Shown piece after piece: positions 8,848 to 15,574 of a stretch of 25,874 nt of DNA. The stretch comes from CAYMFD01 sp964389475 (lineage in GTDB: Bacteria; Bacteroidota; Bacteroidia; Chitinophagales; Saprospiraceae): positions 1-25,874 of the forward strand of contig CAYMFD010000048.1 in assembly GCA_964389475.1 (NCBI GenBank), in the 5' to 3' direction. The number at the start of each line of letters is the position of its first letter. The first letter of the stretch is position 1. The notes under the pieces are model-generated. The model did no database searches. It had not been told where the DNA came from and worked only from the letters and a program-made list of their open reading frames with translations. The translations under genes were made by a program, and so were the position numbers.

Positions 8848-9550
8848 CAAACTAAGCATACCCAGTGCTATACTAGCTCTAGGGCTCGTCGTCCTCGGCT
8901 ACCAGGTCAGCCATGTACTCGTAAAGGGCAAGCAACTCGACCGAGAAGTGAGTGTCAAAGGCCTCGCCGAACGTGAGATGCCCGCCGACTTAGCGGTGTG
9001 GCCCATGCAGATCAGCTATGGCGGCAATGATCTATCCGCATTGCAAAAAACACTAGACCGAGCGGCTACCGAGCTACAGACCTTCTTTAAAGAGCAAGGC
9101 TTTAATGCCGATGAGATCAGCCGTGGCACGACCAATATCCTAGACGCTAATGCCGACCCTTACAGAGATCCACAGCAGGGCCGGATCAATCGATACAAAG
9201 CCACCGCGGACTTTACCCTCCGCACCTCAGACATCGCCAAGCTAGAGAGAACCGTCGCTGCTGCCCCATCACTGATAAAGAAGGACATCATCATCTCCAA
9301 CAAGAATACGTGGATGCCGATAGAATACCTCTTTACCAAGCTAAATACCGTCAAACCCGAGATGGTAGAAGAGGCCAACAAAAATGCTCGCATAGTAGCA
9401 GAAAAGTTCGCTCAAGATAGCGGTAGCAAGGTCGGTAAGATCAAAACGGCTAGACAGGGTATGTTCTCCATCAACAATAGAGATCAGTACACACCGCAGA
9501 TCAAGGTAATCCGCGTGGTCAACACCGTCGACTACTACCTACTCGACTAG
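8840..9550 (+). CDS. SIMPL (DUF541) domain periplasmic protein
   Basis: The 236-residue protein has an N-terminal hydrophobic segment (residues ~7-24) that is a signal anchor or signal peptide. A SIMPL/DUF541 domain fills residues ~37-235. Recognisable features are VSVKGLAEREMPADLAVWPM near the start of the domain, the helix LQKTLDRAATELQTFFKEQGF, and the C-terminal helix EEANKNARIVAEKFAQDSG followed by KVGKIKTA and a closing VVNTVDYYL strand. The family (BP26/OMP28, YggE) is linked to oxidative-stress tolerance and forms ring-like periplasmic assemblies; its biochemical role is unsettled. The ATG lies inside the last codons of the M1 peptidase gene (8-base overlap), which argues for translational coupling. 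The next gene begins on the base after this stop codon. Confidence 0.87.
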   Translation: MNSKLSIPSAILALGLVVLGYQVSHVLVKGKQLDREVSVKGLAEREMPADLAVWPMQISYGGNDLSALQKTLDRAATELQTFFKEQGFNADEISRGTTNILDANADPYRDPQQGRINRYKATADFTLRTSDIAKLERTVAAAPSLIKKDIIISNKNTWMPIEYLFTKLNTVKPEMVEEANKNARIVAEKFAQDSGSKVGKIKTARQGMFSINNRDQYTPQIKVIRVVNTVDYYLLD

Positions 9551-10363
9551 ATGAAGGCCAAGACCGAGGTAGAGGAACTCCTACGTATCTGGGTTGCGCT
9601 AGAGTGTGGCCTGGGCGGTCTCCTCCACTTGTGGAAACTTCCCGTTACTGGGATGCTCCTCGGCACCTATGCCGTCTACTATGCCTATCGGTTGAAACAG
9701 ACAAGCACCTTTGACGTAGAGTATCGCTCTATGCTGAGTATGGCGTTCGCTACGGTAGCTATCGCCAAACTCATGCTGACACCACATGCAGGCCCGGGAG
9801 CTCTACTAGCCCTTGGTTACCAGTACCTGATCATACTATCGTGCTTCTCTCTGCTGAGGCCCAGGCTGGCCGTATTATCGAGTGCCCTGATGATAGCCGG
9901 TAGTACTGCCATACACAAGGCCATCAGCTGGTACATCGTCTACGGTGGCAGTCTACTAGATGCTGTCGACGTGTGGTCTAGGTGGCTAGCCCAGCACCTC
10001 TCCCTAGGACCAGATGGTCAGCACCTACTGCCCGTGACCTACGTTGCCCTGATGCTGTTGTGGGGTGTATTCTCTGGTATCTTGGTGATACGAGCAGATA
10101 CCGTTTTCGAGCAGTTCGCCAAAGCTAATCCCGTTAATAAGCGGCGTCGCTGGAGATGGTGGGTGTCGATAGGCTTTATCACGGTTGCTATTGCTGCCAC
10201 GGTGCATGATGTAAGCTCGCTGGGACGTGTAGCCGCCTTCATCGGTCTATACCTAGTGGTCATCCTACCCCTCTGGCGATACATAACGATTAACTACCTC
10301 CTACCCTGGCTACAACGTCGATACCCACAACTGCGTAGTAGTCACTTTGACCAGCTGACATGA
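9551..10363 (+). CDS. Polytopic inner-membrane protein of unknown function
   Basis: I do not recognise this family. The 270-residue product is strongly hydrophobic with about seven likely TM segments, roughly at residues 22-45, 60-78, 82-102, 104-130, 160-180, 200-220 and 225-246. A basic loop KRRRWRWW (~197-204) probably faces the cytoplasm. The C-terminus is a short hydrophilic tail. Its ATG directly follows the TAG of the SIMPL gene, and its own stop overlaps the NTPase start (ATGA), so it should be made together with both. The pairing with a small soluble P-loop NTPase could mean a functional partnership, but no transporter or enzyme signature is visible. Confidence 0.8.
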   Translation: MKAKTEVEELLRIWVALECGLGGLLHLWKLPVTGMLLGTYAVYYAYRLKQTSTFDVEYRSMLSMAFATVAIAKLMLTPHAGPGALLALGYQYLIILSCFSLLRPRLAVLSSALMIAGSTAIHKAISWYIVYGGSLLDAVDVWSRWLAQHLSLGPDGQHLLPVTYVALMLLWGVFSGILVIRADTVFEQFAKANPVNKRRRWRWWVSIGFITVAIAATVHDVSSLGRVAAFIGLYLVVILPLWRYITINYLLPWLQRRYPQLRSSHFDQLT

Positions 10364-10797
10364 TTACCATCATTACCGGCGACATACGCAGCGGCAAGAC
10401 GACCCTTGCACAACGCCTTTACAGTGGCACCCATACAGCAGGAATCCTAGCACCCGGCGATCAGACCGACAGGCAGATCATCGACTTGACTAGTAGGGAA
10501 AGCCGACCACTGATAGCGACACCAGATTGCGAGCGAACAATAGTAGTAGGCCGCTACTTAATCGATCGGGATACTATCGACTGGGCCAATCACACCCTCC
10601 TATCTGCGACCCAAGACGCTACAGTTTGCACCATCATCCTCGACGAAATCGGTAAGCTAGAGGTCGCAGGCGATGGTCATGCCGGTGTCGTGCCGGCACT
10701 CGCACAGTGGGCGGAGGACGATGACCGAGAACTGGTGGTGGTGGTACGCAGTGAGTTGGTGGCGGAGGTGTGGGAGTTGTTTTTTGGTGGAGGGTGA
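10360..10797 (+). CDS. THEP1-like P-loop nucleoside-triphosphatase
   Basis: The protein is a small (145-residue) cytoplasmic NTPase. Walker A is GDIRSGKTT at residues 7-15 and the Walker B region is IILDEIGKLEV, the DEIGK-x-E signature of the THEP1/NTPase_1 family, with a short beta strand on each side. Family members hydrolyse NTPs; the cellular role is not established. The start overlaps the upstream membrane-protein stop by 4 bases (ATGA). The last ~25 codons are G-rich (VVVVRSELVAEV...FFGGG) and run straight into a G-rich intergenic stretch. The C-terminus may therefore have been altered by slippage or frameshift; the family is usually somewhat longer (~170-180 residues). Confidence 0.8.
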   Translation: MITIITGDIRSGKTTLAQRLYSGTHTAGILAPGDQTDRQIIDLTSRESRPLIATPDCERTIVVGRYLIDRDTIDWANHTLLSATQDATVCTIILDEIGKLEVAGDGHAGVVPALAQWAEDDDRELVVVVRSELVAEVWELFFGGG

Positions 10798-10826
10798 GGA
10801 TGGTGGGTGAGTTTGGTGGGTGAGGA
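10786..10826 (+). repeat. G-rich stretch with repeated TGGTGGGTGAG
   Basis: The end of the NTPase gene and the 20 bases after it are made of closely spaced GG and GGG runs. TGGTGGGTGAG occurs twice (10801-10811 and 10814-10824). Four or more G-tracts are close enough for a two-layer G-quadruplex on the plus strand or its mRNA. Downstream, GTATTTG-CTA-CAAATAC (10834-10850) and AATGC-TTC-GCATT (10897-10909) are small hairpins in the dctM leader. Confidence 0.5.
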
Positions 10827-10936
10827 GTAAAATGTATTTGCTACAAATACAAATAACTTATTTCACACATCCATCTCTCCCAAGCTATATCACCCAAATG
10901 CTTCGCATTGAGCCACCATCTCACTACCTTTCGCAT

Positions 10937-12235
10937 ATGCAAGAGATAGCCATCTTACTATTCGTCGTGATCTTCGCTGCTGTGCTGCTGGGTTACCCTG
11001 TGGCGCTACTACTGGGTGGCTTAAGTGCGGTGGTGGGTTTGATCTTTGTGCCTGACTTCCTCGACCTCCTACCCTTACGTATCATGGGGACGATGCGCAA
11101 TCAGGTACTCATGGCCGTACCGCTATTCGTGTTTATGGGCCTCATGCTGGAGAAATCTGGACTAGCAGAGCGACTACTCGATACGATGGCCATGCTATTT
11201 GGGCGACTACGTGGAGGTCTTGCCATCTCGGTCATCATCGTAGGTACCATGTTAGCAGCTAGTACTGGCATAGTCGGCGCCACAGTAATCACGATGGGCC
11301 TCATCAGCCTACCTACGATGATCAAGCGCAACTACAGTAAGGAGCTAGCTACTGGTGTCATTGCTGCCTCAGGCACGCTGGGCCAGATCATACCACCCTC
11401 TGTCGTACTCATACTCCTAGGTAGCGTGCTTAATGTGACGGTCGGTGACCTATTCACTGCAGCCTTACTGCCTGGTGTCCTGCTCGTAGGTGCCTACATT
11501 ACCTATGTCCTTGTCATCAGTAACATCTTCCCCGACAAAGCACCGGCTATACCTGCCGATGAGGTAGCTGCTTTTAGGGCGAGTGGCTTCGGCAAGCGGC
11601 TGGTCGAGGCATTCGTCCTACCGCTACTACTCATCATTGCTGTGCTGGGGTCCATCATAGCAGGTATCGCTAGCCCCACCGAGGCCGCTGCCGTGGGTGC
11701 TACTGGTGCTATGGTGCTGGTGGGCATCCAGGGGAGATGGTCACTCGACGTCCTCAAGACCGTCATGCAGGAGACGACCAAGATCACCAGTATGGTCTTT
11801 CTGATTTTACTAGGAGCTACTACCTTCTCTCTCGTGTTTAGAGGTCTTGGCGGTGACGATCTCTTACTAGAGCTGATCCGTGGTAGTGACCTTGGTCCGA
11901 TAGCTTTCTTACTGCTCTTTATGCTGATCGTCTTTGTAGCCGGCTTCTTTATCGACATTATCGAGATCATCTTCATCTTCGTGCCCGTCGTCTACCCTAT
12001 CTTGGTGAGCTACGACTTTGACCTAGTATGGGTCGGTATCCTTCTTGCTCTCAACTTACAGACGAGTTTCTTGAGTCCGCCTTTTGGCTTTGCCTTATTT
12101 TATCTCAAAGGCGTCGCCCCTGAGAGTGTCACGACGGGACATATCTACCGAGGTATTGTGCCCTTCTTAATTATTCAGATCGTAGTATTGGTGGTCGTAT
12201 TGTTGTTTCCTGAGTGTCTGGTGCTTGGTCATTAG
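10937..12235 (+). CDS. dctM: TRAP transporter large permease (DctM type)
   Basis: The product is a 432-residue inner-membrane protein with about twelve hydrophobic segments, the standard size for DctM. It should be the Na+-driven transport subunit of a TRAP carrier for an organic acid. Family hallmarks are the opening IAILLFVVIFAAVLLGYPVA, VPLFVFMGLMLEKSG, the glycine/proline segment GTLGQIIPPSVVLILLGS, ASPTEAAAVGATGA, and LQTSFLSPPFGFALFYLKG near the C-terminus. The reading frame is open back to a GTG at 10820, but the extra 39 residues are not hydrophobic and look like leader sequence. The ATG at 10937 gives the normal N-terminus and was chosen. TACCTTTC (10925-10932) just before it is one mismatch from a -7 box. 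DctM needs a small permease (DctQ) and a binding protein (DctP), and neither is encoded nearby, so partners must lie elsewhere. Confidence 0.92.
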   Translation: MQEIAILLFVVIFAAVLLGYPVALLLGGLSAVVGLIFVPDFLDLLPLRIMGTMRNQVLMAVPLFVFMGLMLEKSGLAERLLDTMAMLFGRLRGGLAISVIIVGTMLAASTGIVGATVITMGLISLPTMIKRNYSKELATGVIAASGTLGQIIPPSVVLILLGSVLNVTVGDLFTAALLPGVLLVGAYITYVLVISNIFPDKAPAIPADEVAAFRASGFGKRLVEAFVLPLLLIIAVLGSIIAGIASPTEAAAVGATGAMVLVGIQGRWSLDVLKTVMQETTKITSMVFLILLGATTFSLVFRGLGGDDLLLELIRGSDLGPIAFLLLFMLIVFVAGFFIDIIEIIFIFVPVVYPILVSYDFDLVWVGILLALNLQTSFLSPPFGFALFYLKGVAPESVTTGHIYRGIVPFLIIQIVVLVVVLLFPECLVLGH

Positions 12236-12297
12236 CGGAGTTGCTTTTTTCATTTGTAGTAGACCTTTTGCGCTTGCGAGTGACGTTTGTAAGGCCA
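12233..12297 (+). repeat. Direct repeat flanking the toxin-antitoxin module, copy 1
   Basis: The element begins TAGCGG at the dctM stop codon. It continues with a T-rich spacer and TTCATTTGtagtAGACCTtTTGCGCTTGC, and closes with TTTGtAAGGCCA. It is about 80% identical to 13018-13080 over the core, with a one-base gap. The inner palindrome is degraded in this copy. Confidence 0.75.
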
Positions 12298-12382
12298 CTT
12301 TGAAAACACGCTACTTCAGGAGAATATGCTAAATACGAGATCTGCCGTTTACATTGGGAAACTATCTTTACCTTTACAGCAT

Positions 12383-12399
12383 TGTACCAATATGGTACA
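12383..12399. promoter_or_regulatory. Probable autoregulatory operator of the antitoxin-toxin pair
   Basis: A perfect inverted repeat TGTACCA-ATA-TGGTACA ends 14 bases before the antitoxin ATG. YefM-YoeB operators in E. coli are built on TGTACA-core palindromes bound by the antitoxin, so this is the expected position and a similar word. Upstream TATCTTTA/TACCTTTA (12364-12380 area) are imperfect -7-like boxes. Confidence 0.6.
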
Positions 12400-12413
12400 C
12401 AGAAAATCAACAC

Positions 12414-12665
12414 ATGGTAGTAGTAAGTAGTAGAGAATTCAGACAGAACCAACGTCTCTATTTTGAAAAAGTAGATAAGGGAGATCAGATCATTATACAA
12501 AGAGGCAAAGACAAATCTTATATTCTGACCCCAGTAGACCAAGACGATCTATACTTCAATGCTGAAATGGTGAAACGCATAAGAAAGAGCCTAAAACAGG
12601 CAGAAAACGCTGACGTGAAGAAAATATCTACTCCAGAAGATATAACTACTTTACTGGGTTTATGA
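12414..12665 (+). CDS. Type II antitoxin, Phd/YefM family
   Basis: The 83-residue protein starts MVVVSSREFRQNQRLYFEKV. The N-terminal ~55 residues match the Phd/YefM DNA-binding fold: an SSREFR helix, then GDQIIIQRGKDKSYILTPV. The C-terminal part is charged and helical (EMVKRIRKSLKQAE) and would wrap the toxin. The frame is open to 12354, but the earlier residues overlap the operator palindrome and have no counterpart in the family, so the ATG at 12414 was chosen. Its stop overlaps the toxin ATG (ATGA). The role is neutralising the toxin and repressing the operon through the palindrome at 12383-12399. The module is clearly more AT-rich than the genes on either side, consistent with acquisition. 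Confidence 0.88.
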   Translation: MVVVSSREFRQNQRLYFEKVDKGDQIIIQRGKDKSYILTPVDQDDLYFNAEMVKRIRKSLKQAENADVKKISTPEDITTLLGL

Positions 12666-12940
12666 AATATACTTTAGCCTTCACTAAAGTAGCTTTATCC
12701 GATATTCAAAAACACAAAAAGTCTGGAGACAAACCAACTTTAAAAAAGATCGGTCAGATTTTAAGTGAATAAATGGAGCACCCTAAAACTGGAACTGGGC
12801 AACCTGAAATGCTCAAGCATGATTTACATGGTTTGTACTCTAGGAGAATTAGCAAAAAGCACCGGTTAGTTTACGAAGTCAAAGATCATGTAGTGACTGT
12901 CATAGTATTGAGTGCTTACTCCCATTACGGGGATAAATAA
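12662..12940 (+). pseudogene. yoeB: Txe/YoeB family toxin interrupted by an in-frame TAA
   Basis: Read from the ATG at 12662 the frame gives 36 residues (MKYTLAFTKVALSDIQKHKK...GQILSE), a TAA at 12770-12772, then an immediate ATG and 55 more residues in the same frame to a TAA at 12938-12940. Together, 36 + 1 + 55 gives about 92 positions, the normal YoeB length. The second piece has GTGQPEMLKHDLHGLYSRRI, KKHRLVYEV and the C-terminal AYSHYGDK. By comparison with E. coli YoeB it carries the residues equivalent to E46, R65, H83 and Y84. One base change (TTA to TAA) would explain the break. The family is a ribosome-dependent mRNA endonuclease. Alternatives are restart at TAA-ATG giving a split toxin, or a sequencing error. 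Too short for many gene finders, it is easily missed. Confidence 0.88.
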
Positions 12941-12942
12941 AA

Positions 12943-12958
12943 AGAGGTGTGAGCCTCT
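12943..12958 (+). terminator. Weak hairpin after the toxin-antitoxin operon
   Basis: AGAGG-TGTGAG-CCTCT lies 2 bases after the second toxin stop. The stem is only 5 bp and no T-run follows directly (ATTTGTACTTTTT comes ~12 bases later), so termination is possible but weak. Confidence 0.3.
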
Positions 12959-13017
12959 AGATCACGTAGATTTGTACTTTTTCGTAGTTGTTTCCTGGTG
13001 TGCCATTACTTGTTTAG

Positions 13018-13080
13018 TAGCGGTATAAAAATTTCATTTGCAACAGACCTCTTGCGCTTGCAAATATATTTGCAAGGCCA
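13018..13080 (+). repeat. Direct repeat flanking the toxin-antitoxin module, copy 2, with 20-base palindrome
   Basis: This is the same element as 12233-12297 in the same orientation: TAGCGG, an A/T spacer, TTCATTTGcaacAGACCTcTTGCGCTTGC, ending TTTGcAAGGCCA. In this copy 13057-13076 is a perfect 20-base palindrome (CTTGCAAATA/TATTTGCAAG). The surrounding gap 12941-13226 holds no gene. Confidence 0.75.
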
Positions 13081-13120
13081 TTATAGAACAGATCGCCTTG
13101 GCAAAGCAGCTTAGTAGTAG

Positions 13121-13148
13121 TCTGATATTTGAAATCTGATATTCGAAC
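13121..13148. repeat. Two tandem 14-base units
   Basis: TCTGATATTTGAAA is followed directly by TCTGATATTCGAAC (12 of 14 identical), between the flanking repeat and the katG terminator. No function is evident. Confidence 0.6.
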
Positions 13149-13161
13149 CCCACCCAACAAC

Positions 13162-13198
13162 AAAAAACCGCCATGCAGCACTACACTACATGACGGTT
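13162..13198 (-). terminator. Intrinsic terminator of katG
   Basis: On the minus strand AACCGUCAUG pairs with CAUGGCGGUU (one G-U pair, 13-base loop). It is followed by six U (complement of 13162-13167). The stem begins 28 bases past the katG stop. Confidence 0.82.
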
Positions 13199-13226
13199 AA
13201 TCTGTCTAATTTCTATAGGACTAGTT

Positions 13227-15476
13227 TTATGCCTTCAGATCAAAACGATCTAGGTTCATCACCTTGGCCCATGCCTTGGCAAAGTCTCTGACGAACTTCT
13301 CAGCACTGTCTGACATGGCGTAGACTTCTGAGATAGCACGTAGCTCAGAGTTAGACCCAAATATGAGGTCTACTCTACTACCCTCCCAGCGCTTAGCGCC
13401 AGACTTACGGTCACTACCTACAAAGTAGTGCTCGCTACTATCTTTGGCTGCCCACGTCGTACGTAGATCGAGTAGGTTGACGAAGTAATCATTGGTCAAC
13501 TGTCCAGCACGATCTGTAAATACACCGTAAGTGCTACCGTCATGGTTAGCACCGATGGCACGCATACCACCAACTAGTACAGCCATCTCTGGCGCCGTAA
13601 GTGTCATGAGCTGAGCCTTGTCGAGTAACATCTCCTCTGGTGAGGCCTTGTGGTCACCACCATCGTGGTAGTTACGGAATCCGTCTGCTGTAGGCTCCAG
13701 CACCTTAAATGACTCGACGTCTGTCTGCTCCTGTGACGCATCACCACGACCAGCTACGAAATCTACCGTAATCTCATTACCTGCTGCCTTAGCAGCTGCC
13801 TCTACAGCAGCATTACCAGCTATGACGATGAGGTCGGCCATTGAGACTTGCTTACCACCAGACTGCTTACCGTTAAAGTCTGCTTGTACTCCCTCTAGTG
13901 CTCCGAGCACCTTGTTAAGCACACTAGGATTGTTAGCTGTCCATGACCGTTGCGGCTCTAGTCTGATGCGTGCACCATTGGCACCACCACGCTTGTCACT
14001 GTCTCTATATGTAGAGGCTGATGCCCATGCTGTGTGTACGAGTTCTGCTACTGTACAGTCAGTTGCCAGTATGGCCGCCTTAAGTGCTGCTACATCGCTA
14101 TCATCTACGAGTGCATGCGTAGGTGCAGGCACGGGGTCTTGCCAGATCAGCTCCTCTTGTGGCACCTCTGGTCCTAGGTATCGGCTGCTGGGTCCCATAT
14201 CCCTATGCGTGAGCTTAAACCATGCTCTTGCAAATGCATCAGCAAACTCATCTGGATTTTCTAAGAATCGCTTGCTGATCTTCTCATAAGCTGGATCTAC
14301 ACGGAGAGATAGGTCTGTCGTCAGCATAAATGGTGCATGTGACTTATTAGGGTCATGTGCATCAGGTATCGTACCAGCGCCTGCACCGTCCTTGGCTATC
14401 CATTGATGGGCTCCTCCTGGTGACTTAGTCAACTCCCACTCATACTCAAATAGGTGGGTGAAATAGTCGTGGCTCCACTGCGCTGGCGTCTTAGTCCATG
14501 CGCCTTCGAGGCCAGATGTGATCGTATCATTTCCGACGCCTGTACCGAACTTACTCTTCCAGCCGATACCCATCTGCTGGATAGGAGCTCCCTCTGGCTC
14601 CGCCTCTAGGAACTCACCGTCATTAGCAGCACCGTGGCACTTACCGAATGTGTGACCACCCGCGATGAGGGCTACCGTCTCTTCATCATTCATCGCCATA
14701 CGGCCGAATGTCTCTCTTATATCGTGTGCAGCTGCTAGCGGATCAGGGTTGCCCTCAGGTCCTTCTGGATTGACGTAGATCAGACCCATGTGCGATGCAG
14801 CTAGTGTTCGCTCTAGTTCTCGCTCGCCTTTGTAGCGATTAACACCTAGCCACTCTTTCTCTTGTCCCCAGTATACGTCTTGCTCTGGCTCCCAGATATC
14901 ATCACGACCACCTGCAAAACCAAATGTCTCAAAGCCCATAGACTCCAGTGCTACATTACCCGTGAGGATAAGTAGGTCAGCCCATGAGATCTTCTTGCCG
15001 TACTTCTGTTTGATAGGCCATAGTAAGAATCTTGCTTTGTCCAGATTCGTATTGTCTGGCCAGCTATTAAGCGGCGCAAAACGCTGATTGCCTGTAGCTG
15101 ATCCACCACGTCCATCACTCACACGGTATGTACCAGCAGCATGCCATGCCATACGTATGAAGAAAGGACCATAATGACCGTAATCTGCAGGCCACCAGTC
15201 TTGGCTATCTGTCATGAAGTCACGTAGATCTTGCTTCAGCGCCTCGTAATCTAGAGCCTGGAATGCTTTTTGGTAGTCAAAATCAGGATCCATCGGATCT
15301 GACAGTGTGCTATGCTGCCTCAGGATATTGAGATTAAGTGCTTCGGGCCACCAGTCTCTATTGGTAGTACCTGCACCCGCGGCATGCTGCACATTGCCAT
15401 TGAGGAATGGACACATCGTAGCATCACCCGTCATATGCGAGTCATGCGCCGAGTTGTTATCAGTCTTATTATGCAT
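13227..15476 (-). CDS. katG: Catalase-peroxidase
   Basis: The 749-residue bifunctional haem enzyme destroys hydrogen peroxide (catalase) and oxidises small substrates (peroxidase). The N-terminal haem domain has the distal triad R108, W111, H112 in IRMAWHAAGTYR. The proximal haem ligand is H275 in AGGHTFGKCHG. The Trp-Tyr-Met crosslink residues needed for catalase activity are W111, Y234 (MGLIYVNPEGP) and M260 (GRMAMND). The C-terminal domain (from ~430) is the usual inactive duplicate, including HTAWASASTYRDSDKRGGANGARIRLEPQ. The reading frame extends 14 codons further (to 15518), but those residues have no family counterpart; the ATG at 15474-15476 (MHNKTDNNSAH) was chosen. Cysteine in GKCHG, where threonine is common, is a mild variation. 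The gene is monocistronic, with its own terminator, and no regulator gene (OxyR/Fur) is adjacent. Confidence 0.97.
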   Translation of the reverse strand: MHNKTDNNSAHDSHMTGDATMCPFLNGNVQHAAGAGTTNRDWWPEALNLNILRQHSTLSDPMDPDFDYQKAFQALDYEALKQDLRDFMTDSQDWWPADYGHYGPFFIRMAWHAAGTYRVSDGRGGSATGNQRFAPLNSWPDNTNLDKARFLLWPIKQKYGKKISWADLLILTGNVALESMGFETFGFAGGRDDIWEPEQDVYWGQEKEWLGVNRYKGERELERTLAASHMGLIYVNPEGPEGNPDPLAAAHDIRETFGRMAMNDEETVALIAGGHTFGKCHGAANDGEFLEAEPEGAPIQQMGIGWKSKFGTGVGNDTITSGLEGAWTKTPAQWSHDYFTHLFEYEWELTKSPGGAHQWIAKDGAGAGTIPDAHDPNKSHAPFMLTTDLSLRVDPAYEKISKRFLENPDEFADAFARAWFKLTHRDMGPSSRYLGPEVPQEELIWQDPVPAPTHALVDDSDVAALKAAILATDCTVAELVHTAWASASTYRDSDKRGGANGARIRLEPQRSWTANNPSVLNKVLGALEGVQADFNGKQSGGKQVSMADLIVIAGNAAVEAAAKAAGNEITVDFVAGRGDASQEQTDVESFKVLEPTADGFRNYHDGGDHKASPEEMLLDKAQLMTLTAPEMAVLVGGMRAIGANHDGSTYGVFTDRAGQLTNDYFVNLLDLRTTWAAKDSSEHYFVGSDRKSGAKRWEGSRVDLIFGSNSELRAISEVYAMSDSAEKFVRDFAKAWAKVMNLDRFDLKA

Positions 15477-15574
15477 GTGTATTATGGTTTGGATTAGAGT
15501 ATTAATATGGTGCAACAAAGGTCACACTACTTTTACATTAAGTGGTCATTCTATGTGTCATAAAATGATATTAG

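Noticed and set aside
10820..10936. GTG start giving a 471-residue DctM
   Set aside because: The added residues are not membrane-like; the ATG at 10937 gives the family's standard N-terminus and length.
11503..11976. 157-codon open frame on the minus strand inside dctM
   Set aside because: It is antisense to a well-matched TRAP permease; the serine/threonine/methionine-rich translation is typical of a shadow of hydrophobic codons.
12233..13080. Insertion sequence
   Set aside because: The repeats are direct rather than inverted at the ends, and no transposase or integrase frame lies between them.
13822..14289. 155-codon plus-strand frame inside katG
   Set aside because: It is antisense to conserved KatG sequence; serine/alanine/leucine-rich shadow.
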